From positions 1 through 64,000 of the forward strand of contig NZ_JABFHF010000024.1 in assembly GCF_015476655.1 (NCBI RefSeq): 64,000 nucleotides of DNA, in the 5' to 3' direction. The position numbers and the translations under genes were made by a program. Positions 1 to 8,804 of this stretch are shown here, in pieces (positions within the stretch are counted from its first letter, which is position 1; each line of letters starts with the position of its first letter). The notes beneath the pieces were generated by a model. The model was given only the letters and a program-made list of their open reading frames with translations, was not told where the DNA came from and ran no database searches. This stretch comes from Aquiflexum lacus. Its GTDB lineage: Bacteria > Bacteroidota > Bacteroidia > Cytophagales > Cyclobacteriaceae.

Positions 1-42
1 TATATAGGTTTACAATTTTAAATTAAATTGTGTCAACCTATT

Positions 43-1875
43 TCAGTACACGACCGCTGGCACGAATGTAGGATAATGCCCCGTAATAACGGGAGGCACA
101 TTTATCATGATTCCTTCGCTCCAAAAATCAGGACCATAATCGCATATGGGGGGCTGGAGGTTTGTGCCTGGATGCCGCATTCCAGGAATGACGGGCATTT
201 GCTGCTTATGTTCAACAGCGGTGATTAATTCACCACGGTCTAATCTGGGATATCTACTGTCTGCCGGTTGTATGTCTTTTGATACCCATTCATCCAGCAT
301 AATTAGGATTGCTCTTCCGTCGGAATTGATGGTACTCACTGCATGCTCTGCTACGTCCACGTGCCTTCTCTGTGCTGGTCCGTGAGGAGCACCGTTGGTT
401 AAAAAGATTCTCACATTTTCATGAATGCTGGCATCTTTGCTTCCATCTAAAGTGGTATGAATCAATGAAGCGGAACGGCCCCAATATTCGGTAGCGTTGT
501 TGGTAATAATGATTTTAGGCATCTTGCCCAGTTTTTTGGCAACCGCCAATACGTCATTGTTCCCTCCTGATGCGGGGTCTTCCTCGGCCAGAAAGTTAAA
601 TGGCGGATAGTCAGCCGGCATGTAATTGCCTTCCAGATGAAGAGGGTGGTGCGATGTCTGAACAAAGCGGGAGTTGAAGCCACCTTTTCCACCACCAGCT
701 ACGTGAATCCGAGCACCATCGAGCACCATTCTTTCCTTTTCATCTACGTGGAAGCCCTGCATAAGCATATGTGCAATGAAACGAGCGGGCTGAGAGTATC
801 CGAACACATAAGTGTATTTGATGGCAGGTTCTTTCCCGAGTTCGGTTTCAGCAATCAGTGGATTGTGAAAACCGAAAGCATCCTCATACTCATATTTAAA
901 AAAGGATAAGATATCCCTTACTGCGGCAAAACCTAACCCCGCAACTTTTGGATTCTTAACCTCATAGATCAGCTCATAAATTTCCCCCGGTTGAAATCCA
1001 TTTTTAAGATATAAACTTAGGGAGTCAGCAAAAATTTCATCGCCTTTTTGGGATGAGTAACTCCATTGATCATTTGGGATTATTGTTCTCTTCCCTTCAG
1101 GAGTATCTCTGACAGTCAGCACATCCATGTTATTATTCGGGTAATTTGCTGAGGGATAACCACGGCTTTGCTTTGCCAAAGGCATTGTTTGCAAAGCTTT
1201 CAAACTCATATTATTAACTATCTCTGCTGCTATTTTTTGCCTAATGCTTTGCTCTCCATCCTTAGCATAGGGCACCTCAAATTGAAACCTGTCATCTCCC
1301 TCAGTCACATCCCAATTCCAACCACTGAAAAGAAGGCTGTATCCTTGATGTAATAGGAACCCATCACCGGCTTGTTCTAATGTTTGAGGGTTATTGGTTA
1401 ATTGACCTCCATTAAGACTGGTAAAAGTAAAGATGCGCCCCCGGTTATTGACCTCATAAACCAATCGTCCATTTGCCTTGCTCATATCAAGAGGTATTAG
1501 CAGCATAAAATCTCCGGAAAACTCCACCATTCCCCGAACATTTTTTGGCGCAAATTCCAAATCGACTATCGCTGCACTTGCAGGATTTTCCGGGTCAACC
1601 TCATAATGGATTGTACCCCTTATTTTTTCATATTGGCCAACATTGCCAAAGAAATGTCCATTTGCCAACAGTACACGCTCCTCAACCACCACCCGGACTA
1701 CTTTAGCCTCAGCTGTTTTCATTGCTAAGGCAAACATCATCATTAAAATTAATCGGGAAAACGTAGTTGCATATTGTCCTACAGAAGGCCTATGATTAGA
1801 TAGTATATTATCCAATTTAATGTGGGTTTTGACAGTGGTCGGGGAAAATGAAATTCTATTTGAGTGGGTTGTCAT
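43..1875 (-). CDS. alpha/beta hydrolase domain protein (Abhydrolase_10-like), exported
   Basis: A 610-residue protein resembling the large secreted alpha/beta-hydrolase-domain family (Abhydrolase_10). The likely nucleophile is Ser361 in the elbow GYSQPAR. A hydrophobic stretch at about residues 41-56 ending in AEAK looks like a signal peptide but sits unusually far from the N-terminus, so the true start may be one of Met45-47 or lie between. The remainder has no further transmembrane segment, suggesting a periplasmic enzyme. The substrate is unknown; family members are annotated only as hydrolases or esterases. It follows an NTF2-fold lipoprotein gene on the same strand with a 22 bp gap and may be co-transcribed with it. 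The fold is fairly certain, the reaction is not. Confidence 0.75.
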   Translation of the reverse strand: MTTHSNRISFSPTTVKTHIKLDNILSNHRPSVGQYATTFSRLILMMMFALAMKTAEAKVVRVVVEERVLLANGHFFGNVGQYEKIRGTIHYEVDPENPASAAIVDLEFAPKNVRGMVEFSGDFMLLIPLDMSKANGRLVYEVNNRGRIFTFTSLNGGQLTNNPQTLEQAGDGFLLHQGYSLLFSGWNWDVTEGDDRFQFEVPYAKDGEQSIRQKIAAEIVNNMSLKALQTMPLAKQSRGYPSANYPNNNMDVLTVRDTPEGKRTIIPNDQWSYSSQKGDEIFADSLSLYLKNGFQPGEIYELIYEVKNPKVAGLGFAAVRDILSFFKYEYEDAFGFHNPLIAETELGKEPAIKYTYVFGYSQPARFIAHMLMQGFHVDEKERMVLDGARIHVAGGGKGGFNSRFVQTSHHPLHLEGNYMPADYPPFNFLAEEDPASGGNNDVLAVAKKLGKMPKIIITNNATEYWGRSASLIHTTLDGSKDASIHENVRIFLTNGAPHGPAQRRHVDVAEHAVSTINSDGRAILIMLDEWVSKDIQPADSRYPRLDRGELITAVEHKQQMPVIPGMRHPGTNLQPPICDYGPDFWSEGIMINVPPVITGHYPTFVPAVVY

Positions 1876-1897
1876 GGCTGTTTCTTTAAATTATCCG

Positions 1898-2419
1898 TTA
1901 TTTTTCAGACCATCCAGGCGTCAAAACATCACGCACATCGATATGATTGATTTGGTCAATTATTTCACCTGCTTCATTCAAGGTAAATCGTTCGGCAACA
2001 TAGACGATAGCAGGTGGTTCAGCATTGTAATCAGTCACGACACTTTCTACAACTATGCTTGTTAATGACTCATTAAAGTAATAATCCGTGACTTTAAAGA
2101 CCACTTCTTTTGCATTCGGTGTTAATAGAAGTGGTTTCCACCATTCATTAAACAATGCTTCCTTTCCTTTTAATTGAATTTTAGTACCATTTTTGGTAAA
2201 TGGAGTGCGCATTGTAACCTTTTCAGCATAAGGTATTATTGAAAAATCCCGTTCCTTAATTCCTTTTATGTAGGTTTCTACGGTGGAAATCAGTAGCTCC
2301 TTCTTGGCTATTTCTAACCCTTCATTTTTTTCCATTTTATTTTCGGCATCCTTACCTTGATTGCATGCAAATAGCATTAAAAGAGCTAAAGCAAGTGTTG
2401 GAAATGAAGTGATTCTCAT
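1898..2419 (-). CDS. NTF2/SnoaL-fold lipoprotein
   Basis: A 173-residue protein with a lipoprotein signal peptide (hydrophobic residues 7-18, lipobox LLMLFAC, Cys19). The body reads as a nuclear-transport-factor-2-like fold: an early helix (YIKGIKERDFS), an F.NEWW region and a last strand pair (AERFTLNEAGEIIDQINHIDVRD). Such proteins are small cone-shaped domains that bind or isomerise small molecules, or act as non-enzymatic modules. It is one of several NTF2-fold genes in the first 18 kb. The fold is a judgement from pattern; the function is unknown. Confidence 0.65.
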   Translation of the reverse strand: MRITSFPTLALALLMLFACNQGKDAENKMEKNEGLEIAKKELLISTVETYIKGIKERDFSIIPYAEKVTMRTPFTKNGTKIQLKGKEALFNEWWKPLLLTPNAKEVVFKVTDYYFNESLTSIVVESVVTDYNAEPPAIVYVAERFTLNEAGEIIDQINHIDVRDVLTPGWSEK

Positions 2420-2500
2420 ATCGATTTCTTTTTAGTTATTTTATGTGTTGTTGGTGGTTCGTTTTCATTTTTTGCTTTGTTGCTGTTCTTTCTTTTGTTG

Positions 2501-3127
2501 TCAAAATATCAAATTGAAGGTAATTTGATGGATTATCCATAATGAGAGAATCAATAAATAAGGTTGGTAATCCTTTTCATTCTTTCTATCCAGCAATATC
2601 AATGAAATCAGTATCAGATATATCAGCACACAGAGCGCATTCTGATTTACGTTATCCGATAGCTTTAAAAGCAACACACCTATTCTACCCAGCGTAGGGT
2701 CAAGAAATACCAATGCGATGCCAATCATATATCTCATATGTTTTGCAACATTCTTTCTATGATATATTGCCAACGAATACAAAATAATCAACATGATGGC
2801 ATCTGATAAAGGGAAAAATAAATTTGGGCTACCAGAACTTGCCATCCGCATGATTCCAGGAATAAATGAAAGAATGAGCAAGGGGAAAACAAAATATGAA
2901 ATCCTTCCAACGATCCGGTGCTGCTTATATTTCCTGTTCCTTATCAAAAAGGGCTGAATGATCAGCATAAAAAGCCAAATTGAAGCAATTGCTGTATGTA
3001 TATGAATGTAGGTTGTGGTCTCCTGAAATTCCGGAAATTGACTTAAATACCTTTTATAAAATCCCAAAAAGGCAAGTGGAACCAAAAGCAGGAAGAAGTA
3101 CCCTAAATTTTTATATGCCTTTTCCAT
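2501..3127 (-). CDS. multi-pass membrane protein
   Basis: A 208-residue protein with about six hydrophobic helices and no catalytic motif that I recognise. The region IHTAIASIWLFMLIIQPFLI followed by KQHRIVGRIS (His and Arg near the membrane face) has the same layout as a second membrane protein at 8805-9578 (LHLHGWSFFLWYLLLPFQAILI then IHILLGRLS). The two are therefore probably members of one uncharacterised family. Conserved His residues flanking a helix could hint at haem or quinone binding, but this is inference. Confidence 0.6.
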   Translation of the reverse strand: MEKAYKNLGYFFLLLVPLAFLGFYKRYLSQFPEFQETTTYIHIHTAIASIWLFMLIIQPFLIRNRKYKQHRIVGRISYFVFPLLILSFIPGIMRMASSGSPNLFFPLSDAIMLIILYSLAIYHRKNVAKHMRYMIGIALVFLDPTLGRIGVLLLKLSDNVNQNALCVLIYLILISLILLDRKNEKDYQPYLLILSLWIIHQITFNLIF

Positions 3128-3187
3128 TTTTAGAAATTTTATGTAATCATTGCCGAATCAGGGTTTATCAATTTTCAATACATTTTT

Positions 3188-3325
3188 TCAATTCATGGCT
3201 TTTACTATTCCCTCCGCAAAGGATTGCCACCATGCTGTATAAGGAACATACATCAAAAGCAAGTTGGGAATGCCCAAAACAAGTAAGGCAACTACGAATG
3301 ACTTGTTTTCAGTAGAATGGTTTAC
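3188..3325 (-). pseudogene. unidentified membrane-protein fragment
   Basis: After the TAG stop of the DUF6090 relic the same frame stays open for about 45 codons. It encodes a plausible membrane segment (VVALLVLGIPNLLLMYVP followed by YTAWWQ) and ends at TGA (3188-3190). There is no start codon in a sensible place. The composition looks like real protein, so this is probably another gene remnant; I cannot name the parent family. Confidence 0.35.
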
Positions 3326-3666
3326 CTATCTTGCTTTCTGAATCTCGTCTAAGATTTCATTATTTAAGGTGAGTAATTCTTTTGCCCCATTTATTTTTCT
3401 CTGGGTAAACCAGATTTGATTGAAAATAAAATTTTCAAATTCTAAATCCTTTGCTACGCTGATCTTATCCATACTTCTATCCCTCCCTTCTAGCTTCAAA
3501 GCACTTAATCCTAATTTCTCACCTTTGGACATCATCGCCCAGGAAAGATTCTGATCAAAATACCGATGATTACCAATAGAATTTCTCCAATAGCATAAAT
3601 CAGATACCTTTTGAGGTTTCCCTGTTCTAGTAATTTTTACCTTATTCTCCTGAAAAATTTAATCAT
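3326..3666 (-). pseudogene. DUF6090-family relic with internal deletion
   Basis: From ATG at 3666-3664 the minus strand encodes MIKFFRRIR, a stop, then KLLEQGNLKRYLIYAIGE and ILLVIIGILI. This is the diagnostic N-terminus of the Bacteroidota DUF6090 family (a short basic segment plus one membrane helix, normally followed by ALQINNWNE). The reading frame then breaks and a second frame (3535-3326) supplies what looks like the family's C-terminal part (FENFIFNQIWFTQRKING then LLTLNNEILDEI). The family is usually over 200 residues, so the middle is deleted, the join is out of frame and codon 10 is a stop. Recognition of the N-terminus is confident; the C-terminal assignment is moderately so. Confidence 0.7.
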
Positions 3667-3768
3667 TGGTGGTTTGCCATATTTTTTGCCAGTCTAATTA
3701 CAAAACGCTGTAGGTTTAAAATCGAGCATCTTTCAATTTAGTCTTATTTTCCAGAATTTTCTTCCCTT

Positions 3769-4224
3769 TTATAAATTATTCATGAATTTAAATATCTCAA
3801 TATATGCATATTTCAATTCTTCCTTCGTCGGGCTATGTCCTCAAAGGGGTATATAGATTAGAATGTCTTTGTTTTTCCGAAGCATGGGAACGAACTTTTC
3901 AAAAGTCCCCGGCGGAATCTGATCATCCAAGCCTCCATGCCAGAGAAAAGTGGGTAGGTCGTTTTGATCAAAATAGGTGATCGGTTCGTAGATGGCGATG
4001 TTCTCTTTTGATTCATAATCCTCAGCTGGGAATAGCGCTCGGCCCACGGCTCTAAACTGTTCATTTTCATGCTCAGTAAAAATCCTTTCCACCACATCCA
4101 ATCCATCCACAGGACCGGAAAAGTTGACGATTCCTGTGATGGTAATGTCTTCATCAAGCTTATTTGGATACTCCGAATCGAATGAAACATCTTTAATGCA
4201 GATATTTGGGGTAAATTGTATCAC
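3769..4224 (-). pseudogene. truncated, frameshifted copy of the neighbouring esterase
   Basis: Residues encoded at 4224-3841 (for example INFSGPVDGLDV in one copy and VNFSGPVDGLDV here, then FLWHGGLDDQIPP) closely match the C-terminal half of the esterase at 5224-6117. The 5' half with the HGG oxyanion motif and the GFSAG nucleophile is missing. At 3841 the frame stops after YIPL, but a shifted frame continues GHSPTKEELKYAYIEIFKF to a TAA at 3769-3771. This matches GKHSPTEEELATAYVEIFKF of the intact copy. It is therefore a decayed duplicate, lacking its N-terminus and carrying a frameshift. Confidence 0.85.
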
Positions 4225-4234
4225 TTTTCACCAA

Positions 4235-4285
4235 AATATCGCAATTATCATTTTTTGCTCATAATTCATTAAAAATTGCGATATT
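4235..4285. repeat. 12-bp perfect inverted repeat
   Basis: AATATCGCAATT at 4235-4246 and its exact reverse complement AATTGCGATATT at 4274-4285 are separated by 27 bp. The pair lies between the SDR gene and the truncated esterase copy, at the broken 5' edge of the latter. It has no T-tract, so it is not a typical terminator; it may be a recombination scar or a small element end. Confidence 0.5.
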
Positions 4286-4336
4286 AAATTCGTTTTAGCT
4301 TTATATTTCTTTCATACTCAAATCTCGTCACTGTTT

Positions 4337-5092
4337 TCATAAATTTGCTTTATGTTGTCCGCCATCTACAACCAGGCATGCTCCAACAACCCAACTGGCA
4401 CAAGGTGATACAATGAATGTCGCTACCTTGCCAATTTCGTCCGGAGTTCCCAGTTTTCCGGAAGGAATCGCATTGAGTGCCCATTCGTATAAAGGTGGAT
4501 TTTGTGTTTTGGTTAATTCCCAAAGTCCATCGGGAAACTCTACTGAACCTGGAGCGAGCGTATTAACTCTGATATTTTTTGGTGCCAATTGAATAGCCAT
4601 TGTTTTAGAATAGCTAATTAGTGCAGCTTTTGCCGCGGCATAGGCAGGAGGCGAACCCGCTTCAAGTCCTGAACCTGATGAAATGAACAAAATATTTCCA
4701 CTGCCCGCCTCAAGCATCCAAGGGATCACTTTCCTTGTGCCTCGCACACTTCCTAATAAATCTACATTGATGGATGTTTCCCAGTCGCTGAAATCATCTC
4801 CCAAACTTAATGCTGAAACATTATTGACTAAAATATCTACAGTTCCAAATTGCTTTTTTACTTCGTCAAGAAATGTATCTAATTGTTGGGTATTTCCGAC
4901 ATCACAGGTGAGTGCAATCACCTTTACGCCTTTTTCAATTAGTTCTTTCTCTGTCTTTTTTAAGGCGTCTTCACCGCGAGCGCAAATGGCTACGTTGACG
5001 CCTTCTTCAGCAAGATTTAAAGCTATGCTTTTCCCTATGCCTTTGCTGCCACCCGTGACGATGGCGTTTTTTCCTTTGAGTTGTAAATCCAT
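4337..5092 (-). CDS. SDR family oxidoreductase
   Basis: A 251-residue classical short-chain dehydrogenase/reductase. The N-terminal NAD(P)-binding motif TGGSKGIG is at about residues 14-21, NNVSA is the structural NNAG equivalent, and the catalytic Ser is in ISSGSG with the YAAAK motif (Tyr and Lys) after it. The C-terminal VVDGGQ signature is complete. It resembles FabG-like 3-oxoacyl reductases, but the family covers many alcohols and sugars. It lies downstream of the esterase and carrier genes on the same strand, so it may belong to their transcription unit. Confidence 0.85.
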   Translation of the reverse strand: MDLQLKGKNAIVTGGSKGIGKSIALNLAEEGVNVAICARGEDALKKTEKELIEKGVKVIALTCDVGNTQQLDTFLDEVKKQFGTVDILVNNVSALSLGDDFSDWETSINVDLLGSVRGTRKVIPWMLEAGSGNILFISSGSGLEAGSPPAYAAAKAALISYSKTMAIQLAPKNIRVNTLAPGSVEFPDGLWELTKTQNPPLYEWALNAIPSGKLGTPDEIGKVATFIVSPCASWVVGACLVVDGGQHKANL

Positions 5093-5223
5093 GGTTTTTG
5101 TTTTTTAGTTATTCAATTAGTTGAAATTTTGAAATTTTATATCATTTCTGGGGTTCTTATTTTGTCTGATATTTCATGATTTATCAAGGATATTTGTGCA
5201 ATCCGGCAGGTATTGGATTTACT

Positions 5224-6117
5224 TTATAAGCCTTCCAAAAACTTAAATATTTCCACATAAGCAGTGGCTAGTTCTTCCTCTGTAGGACTATGCTTTCCGT
5301 TAGGAATAAACATCCTGGTATCTTTCACCTTCCTCATCAGGGAAACAAACTGCTCGAAAGTCGCAGGTGGGATTTGGTCATCCAGGCCACCATGCCAAAG
5401 GAAAATAGGAGGGTCATCGGCATCAAAGTAGCTAACTGGTGCATAAACAGATAATACCTCATTGCTGGTGTAGCCTTCTGAGGGGAAGAGCGCTTTACCG
5501 GCTTTACTAAATAGCTCGTATTCGTGATCTACGAATATTTTTTCTATAACATCTAAGCCATCTACAGGGCCAGAGAAGTTTATGATCCCCTTAATGCTTA
5601 TTCCTGTATTCAATTTATCCGGAAAGGATGGGTTATCTTGTCTTAAACCTACATTCGTGGCAATTTGCGCCCCCGCAGAAAAGCCAGTCACAATCACATT
5701 GTCCAAATTCAATCCAAAGTCAGCATTGTTGGCTTTAAGAAAATTCAGGGCATTGGTAAGGTCGCTTGTGGCCAATGGAATCCCTCTTTTCAACCTGTAA
5801 TTCAGATTGACTACATTCAGACCTTTCCTCAGGTAAGGTTCAATGTACCTTTCCTCCTGACTTTTGTCGCTCAGATAGTAAGCTCCTCCATGAAGGAAGA
5901 CAATAGTGTAATTCAGTTTACCAAAGGATGTAGCATTTTGAGAAAGGTAAACGTCCATCACCTGTTCTGCATCTGAACCGTAGGAAACGTCTTTTAATAC
6001 TTTGTAAACTTCTTCCTTTTCTGCGACGGACAGGTCTAGCGTGGATGTCAGTTTTTTGGAGCAGGAGGAGAGAATTATTGAAATTATAAGGATCAGGTAT
6101 GATGTGGTTATTTTCAT
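5224..6117 (-). CDS. alpha/beta hydrolase (carboxylesterase-like) lipoprotein
   Basis: A 297-residue esterase. It has a lipoprotein signal peptide (hydrophobic residues 7-18, Cys19 in LSSCS), an HGGAY oxyanion-hole motif at 76-80, nucleophile Ser147 in GFSAG, a likely acid Asp246/247 in GGLDDQ and His276 in GKHSP. The length and the HGG motif fit the hormone-sensitive-lipase/BD-FAE group of esterases acting on small acyl esters. A degraded copy lies at 3769-4224. It is preceded by another alpha/beta hydrolase gene (46 bp gap) and the YfcC carrier, giving a hydrolase and transporter cluster. Confidence 0.85.
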   Translation of the reverse strand: MKITTSYLILIISIILSSCSKKLTSTLDLSVAEKEEVYKVLKDVSYGSDAEQVMDVYLSQNATSFGKLNYTIVFLHGGAYYLSDKSQEERYIEPYLRKGLNVVNLNYRLKRGIPLATSDLTNALNFLKANNADFGLNLDNVIVTGFSAGAQIATNVGLRQDNPSFPDKLNTGISIKGIINFSGPVDGLDVIEKIFVDHEYELFSKAGKALFPSEGYTSNEVLSVYAPVSYFDADDPPIFLWHGGLDDQIPPATFEQFVSLMRKVKDTRMFIPNGKHSPTEEELATAYVEIFKFLEGL

Positions 6118-6163
6118 TGCTGTAATGGTTCTTTGCTCTAATTATATTTCGGGTTAAATATCC

Positions 6164-7081
6164 CTATTCCTTTTGTCTATTGATAAATTGCATAATTTCA
6201 GTATTGATCGTGTCACTGTACGAAGTAAAAAAAGCATAATGATCTTTTCCTTTCATTTCAAAAAAAGTTGAATTTGGTATTCTTTTAGCAGCATTCTGAG
6301 AATGTGAAAAGGGAACATTATTATCTTTATCTCCATGAAATAGGATTGTTGGCGATATTATTTTCTCTAACTCCAGATCTTTTAAATTTATAAATTCATT
6401 GTTGTCGTTATCCAACCCATCTTCAATAGAAGTGAATGGAAAAAAGCCTCGTTCGACAAACCAGTTTATCTTCGCTTTTCCATCCTCTGCCATTTGAGTT
6501 TTAGCAATTTGAATTCCTAACCATGTGCCAAATTCAGTTTGAAAAAATGAGCTTAAAAGACCCTCGTTATCTGTTGGTTCCGAAATTTTTTCAGAAACAG
6601 CTGCACGTAATATCAGTCCGGCGACTCTATCGGGATAGTCTATCGCAAATTGAATACTTACGGGGCCACCACCTGATATTCCATTGACATAGACAGCATT
6701 TATTTTCAGTTTATCCAATAAGCTTTTATAAAGTGCAGCTTCTTCTTTTGGGGTTCCTCCAGAAGATAATGGCGTTTGATAATAGCCAGGTCTAGAGACT
6801 CCCAATACACTAAGCCCTTCGTCAACAAATGATTCACCTTCAGAAACGTGAACACTGCCTGGAGACCCATGAATCATAAGCATATAACGGTCAGAATTGC
6901 CCAATAATCTATATTCTATATCTCCTTTGTCAGTACTTATAACTTGTGAATCCTGAGGCAAATTCTTAACGAGATCCTTTTTCCAAAAGAAAAAAGTAGT
7001 ATAAAGTCCAATCATGATAACTACAATTAGACTTAAGATGGTGATGAAAATTCTTTTAACCCATTTGAGTATATTTTTCAT
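6164..7081 (-). CDS. membrane-anchored alpha/beta hydrolase
   Basis: A 305-residue alpha/beta hydrolase with one N-terminal membrane helix at about residues 10-32. The oxyanion-hole region is MIHGSPGS (about 69-76), nucleophile Ser136 lies in GISGGGP, the acid is probably in FHGDKDNNVP and the catalytic His in KGKDHYAFF. This is the layout of the common abhydrolase_1/haloperoxidase-like group. The single helix suggests it is tethered facing the periplasm. It sits 29 bp downstream of the YfcC carrier gene, so the two are probably co-transcribed. Confidence 0.8.
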   Translation of the reverse strand: MKNILKWVKRIFITILSLIVVIMIGLYTTFFFWKKDLVKNLPQDSQVISTDKGDIEYRLLGNSDRYMLMIHGSPGSVHVSEGESFVDEGLSVLGVSRPGYYQTPLSSGGTPKEEAALYKSLLDKLKINAVYVNGISGGGPVSIQFAIDYPDRVAGLILRAAVSEKISEPTDNEGLLSSFFQTEFGTWLGIQIAKTQMAEDGKAKINWFVERGFFPFTSIEDGLDNDNNEFINLKDLELEKIISPTILFHGDKDNNVPFSHSQNAAKRIPNSTFFEMKGKDHYAFFTSYSDTINTEIMQFINRQKE

Positions 7082-7110
7082 TTTGGTTTAAATTAAGTAC
7101 AACAATAGCT

Positions 7111-8445
7111 TCATTCATATCCAATTTGTACTGCTATTAAAATTGCAATAGCCGCAATTCCCAAGATCAATAGGGTGGGTTTTATGATACACTTGATCCA
7201 ATGATTGTATTTAATTCCTGCAAGGGCTAATACAGCCATTAAAGATCCATTTGTGGGCATAATTACATCCATCATAATAGCACCATACTGATAGGCTAGA
7301 ACACACACCTGCCTCGAAAGTCCTATCAAATCTGCTAGGGGTGTTAAAATAGGCATCGTCAGAATAGCCTGTCCGGAGTAGCTGGGTATTGGAAAATGAA
7401 GAATGGCTTGAGATATCATCATAAGGACCCCAGAAATGGAAGGAGGTACATTTTGTAAAGGAGAAAAAAGTCCAAATACAATAGTGTCAACAATGAATCC
7501 CTCACTCATTATAATAGAAATACCATTTGCAAGACCAATAACTATACAAGCAAAAATCATTTCTTTAAAACCGTCAATATAGATCTCAGTAGTCTTATTG
7601 AAACCAAAACCTGCAATAAATCCACATGATAAACCTAAACCAAAAAAGCATGCAGACATTTCAATAAAACCCCAGCTTAGCACTATCAATCCATAGGTAA
7701 CGACACTAAAGGTGAGTGCAAGTAATGCCAAAATTATTTTGTTTTTGGCCGCTAATCCTTCAATATCCAATTCCAGTTTAGCTTTCTCCACACGATTTTT
7801 GCTCGCAATCCGAACGATGAATAACGTCCAAGCTATAACAGCAATAAGCAGAAATACTAACCTGTACTCTACGCCTGATAATAATTCGAGCTCTGCTTCT
7901 TTTTGTGCGATCAACACTCCAAAAGGATTAAATGGGCTGAAGGCAGCACCCACAACAGCTGACCCATAGCTGGCTATTACAATTGTTGATGCATTGTAGC
8001 CAAGGGTCCGTCCAAACAATAGTAAAATAGGGGTCAATGCTATGATTTCTTCTTGTAATCCAATGGTAAATCCGGCAGTCAAGAACAATAATATGATAAT
8101 GGTTAGGGCGAATACCTCTTTTCCCTTCAGCAGTGTGATGAGTTGATTTAAACCCTGATTGAGCGCTCCTGTCTTTTCAATTAAATAGAAACATCCCCCG
8201 AGCAGTAGAATTAATACAATTAAATCCGCTCGACCGGCAATACCCTTGGGTATCGCAAGGAGCGCATTGAAAGCTGAGAGCTGTGGTGCTTCTATGGGTT
8301 CATATGAATTGGGTACCACAGTGGTTCGATTATTTAGCGTGTCAAGTTCTCGCTCATAGTTTCCTTTAGGAATGATAAAAGTGAGGACCCATGAAAATAG
8401 TATTACAGAAAGTATGATGACGAATGCGTTTGGGAATTTATTCAT
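7111..8445 (-). CDS. YfcC-family carrier (DcuC-type)
   Basis: A 444-residue inner-membrane protein with 10 or more hydrophobic helices. The start (FPNAFVIILSVILFSWVLTF followed by IIPKGNYER) is typical of the YfcC/DcuC superfamily, whose members move dicarboxylates, basic amino acids or peptide-derived substrates. The length matches the family (about 450). An internal pseudo-repeat with GLANGISIIMSEG and a conserved YSGQAILTMPILTPLAD segment near residue 355 fits the substrate site region. It is the first gene of a likely operon with two hydrolases, and the triple-repeat element lies 66-123 bp upstream of its start. The substrate is unknown. Confidence 0.75.
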   Translation of the reverse strand: MNKFPNAFVIILSVILFSWVLTFIIPKGNYERELDTLNNRTTVVPNSYEPIEAPQLSAFNALLAIPKGIAGRADLIVLILLLGGCFYLIEKTGALNQGLNQLITLLKGKEVFALTIIILLFLTAGFTIGLQEEIIALTPILLLFGRTLGYNASTIVIASYGSAVVGAAFSPFNPFGVLIAQKEAELELLSGVEYRLVFLLIAVIAWTLFIVRIASKNRVEKAKLELDIEGLAAKNKIILALLALTFSVVTYGLIVLSWGFIEMSACFFGLGLSCGFIAGFGFNKTTEIYIDGFKEMIFACIVIGLANGISIIMSEGFIVDTIVFGLFSPLQNVPPSISGVLMMISQAILHFPIPSYSGQAILTMPILTPLADLIGLSRQVCVLAYQYGAIMMDVIMPTNGSLMAVLALAGIKYNHWIKCIIKPTLLILGIAAIAILIAVQIGYE

Positions 8446-8510
8446 TCAGTTTAAATCCTTGAAAAACATATTCTAATCAACTGATCATTAAATTGAAATC
8501 AAACCGATCA

Positions 8511-8568
8511 AGGACGAAACACCTGATTTACTGTCCGAAGGAAATGGTTTTCTGTCCGAAGGAAAATT
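8511..8568 (-). promoter_or_regulatory. triple 21-bp direct-repeat element A
   Basis: Three copies of a CGAA-centred unit lie exactly 21 bp apart (the C of CGA at 8515, 8536 and 8557). The last two share the 14-mer CTGTCCGAAGGAAA (8531-8544 and 8552-8565). The element is 66-123 bp upstream of the YfcC start on the minus strand. It is one of four such elements in the window (see 10663, 14012, 23599). The 21 bp spacing places the repeats on one DNA face, as for direct-repeat activators. The rest of the 8446-8804 gap holds no gene that I can see. Confidence 0.7.
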
Positions 8569-8804
8569 ATAAATTATTGGGAGTAGGATAGAGGCTAGAA
8601 AATATCTGCCATGATCAATGTTTATTTAAGCTGATCATTTTCAATTTAGTGCTTCCCGACCCTTTACTTTTACTTGATTTTGGTGGTCGTTTTTATGGTG
8701 TGAGTATTTTTAAATTACGCTATTTTTGATCACTGTATTTCCAAAAGATTTTGTCTCTATATTGTTGCAGGATACTCAAATTAACTTACCGCATAGTACT
8801 AAAA

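Noticed and set aside
4235-4285. Insertion-sequence terminal repeats
   Set aside because: Only 27 bp separate the arms, so nothing could be encoded between them, and no target duplication is evident.
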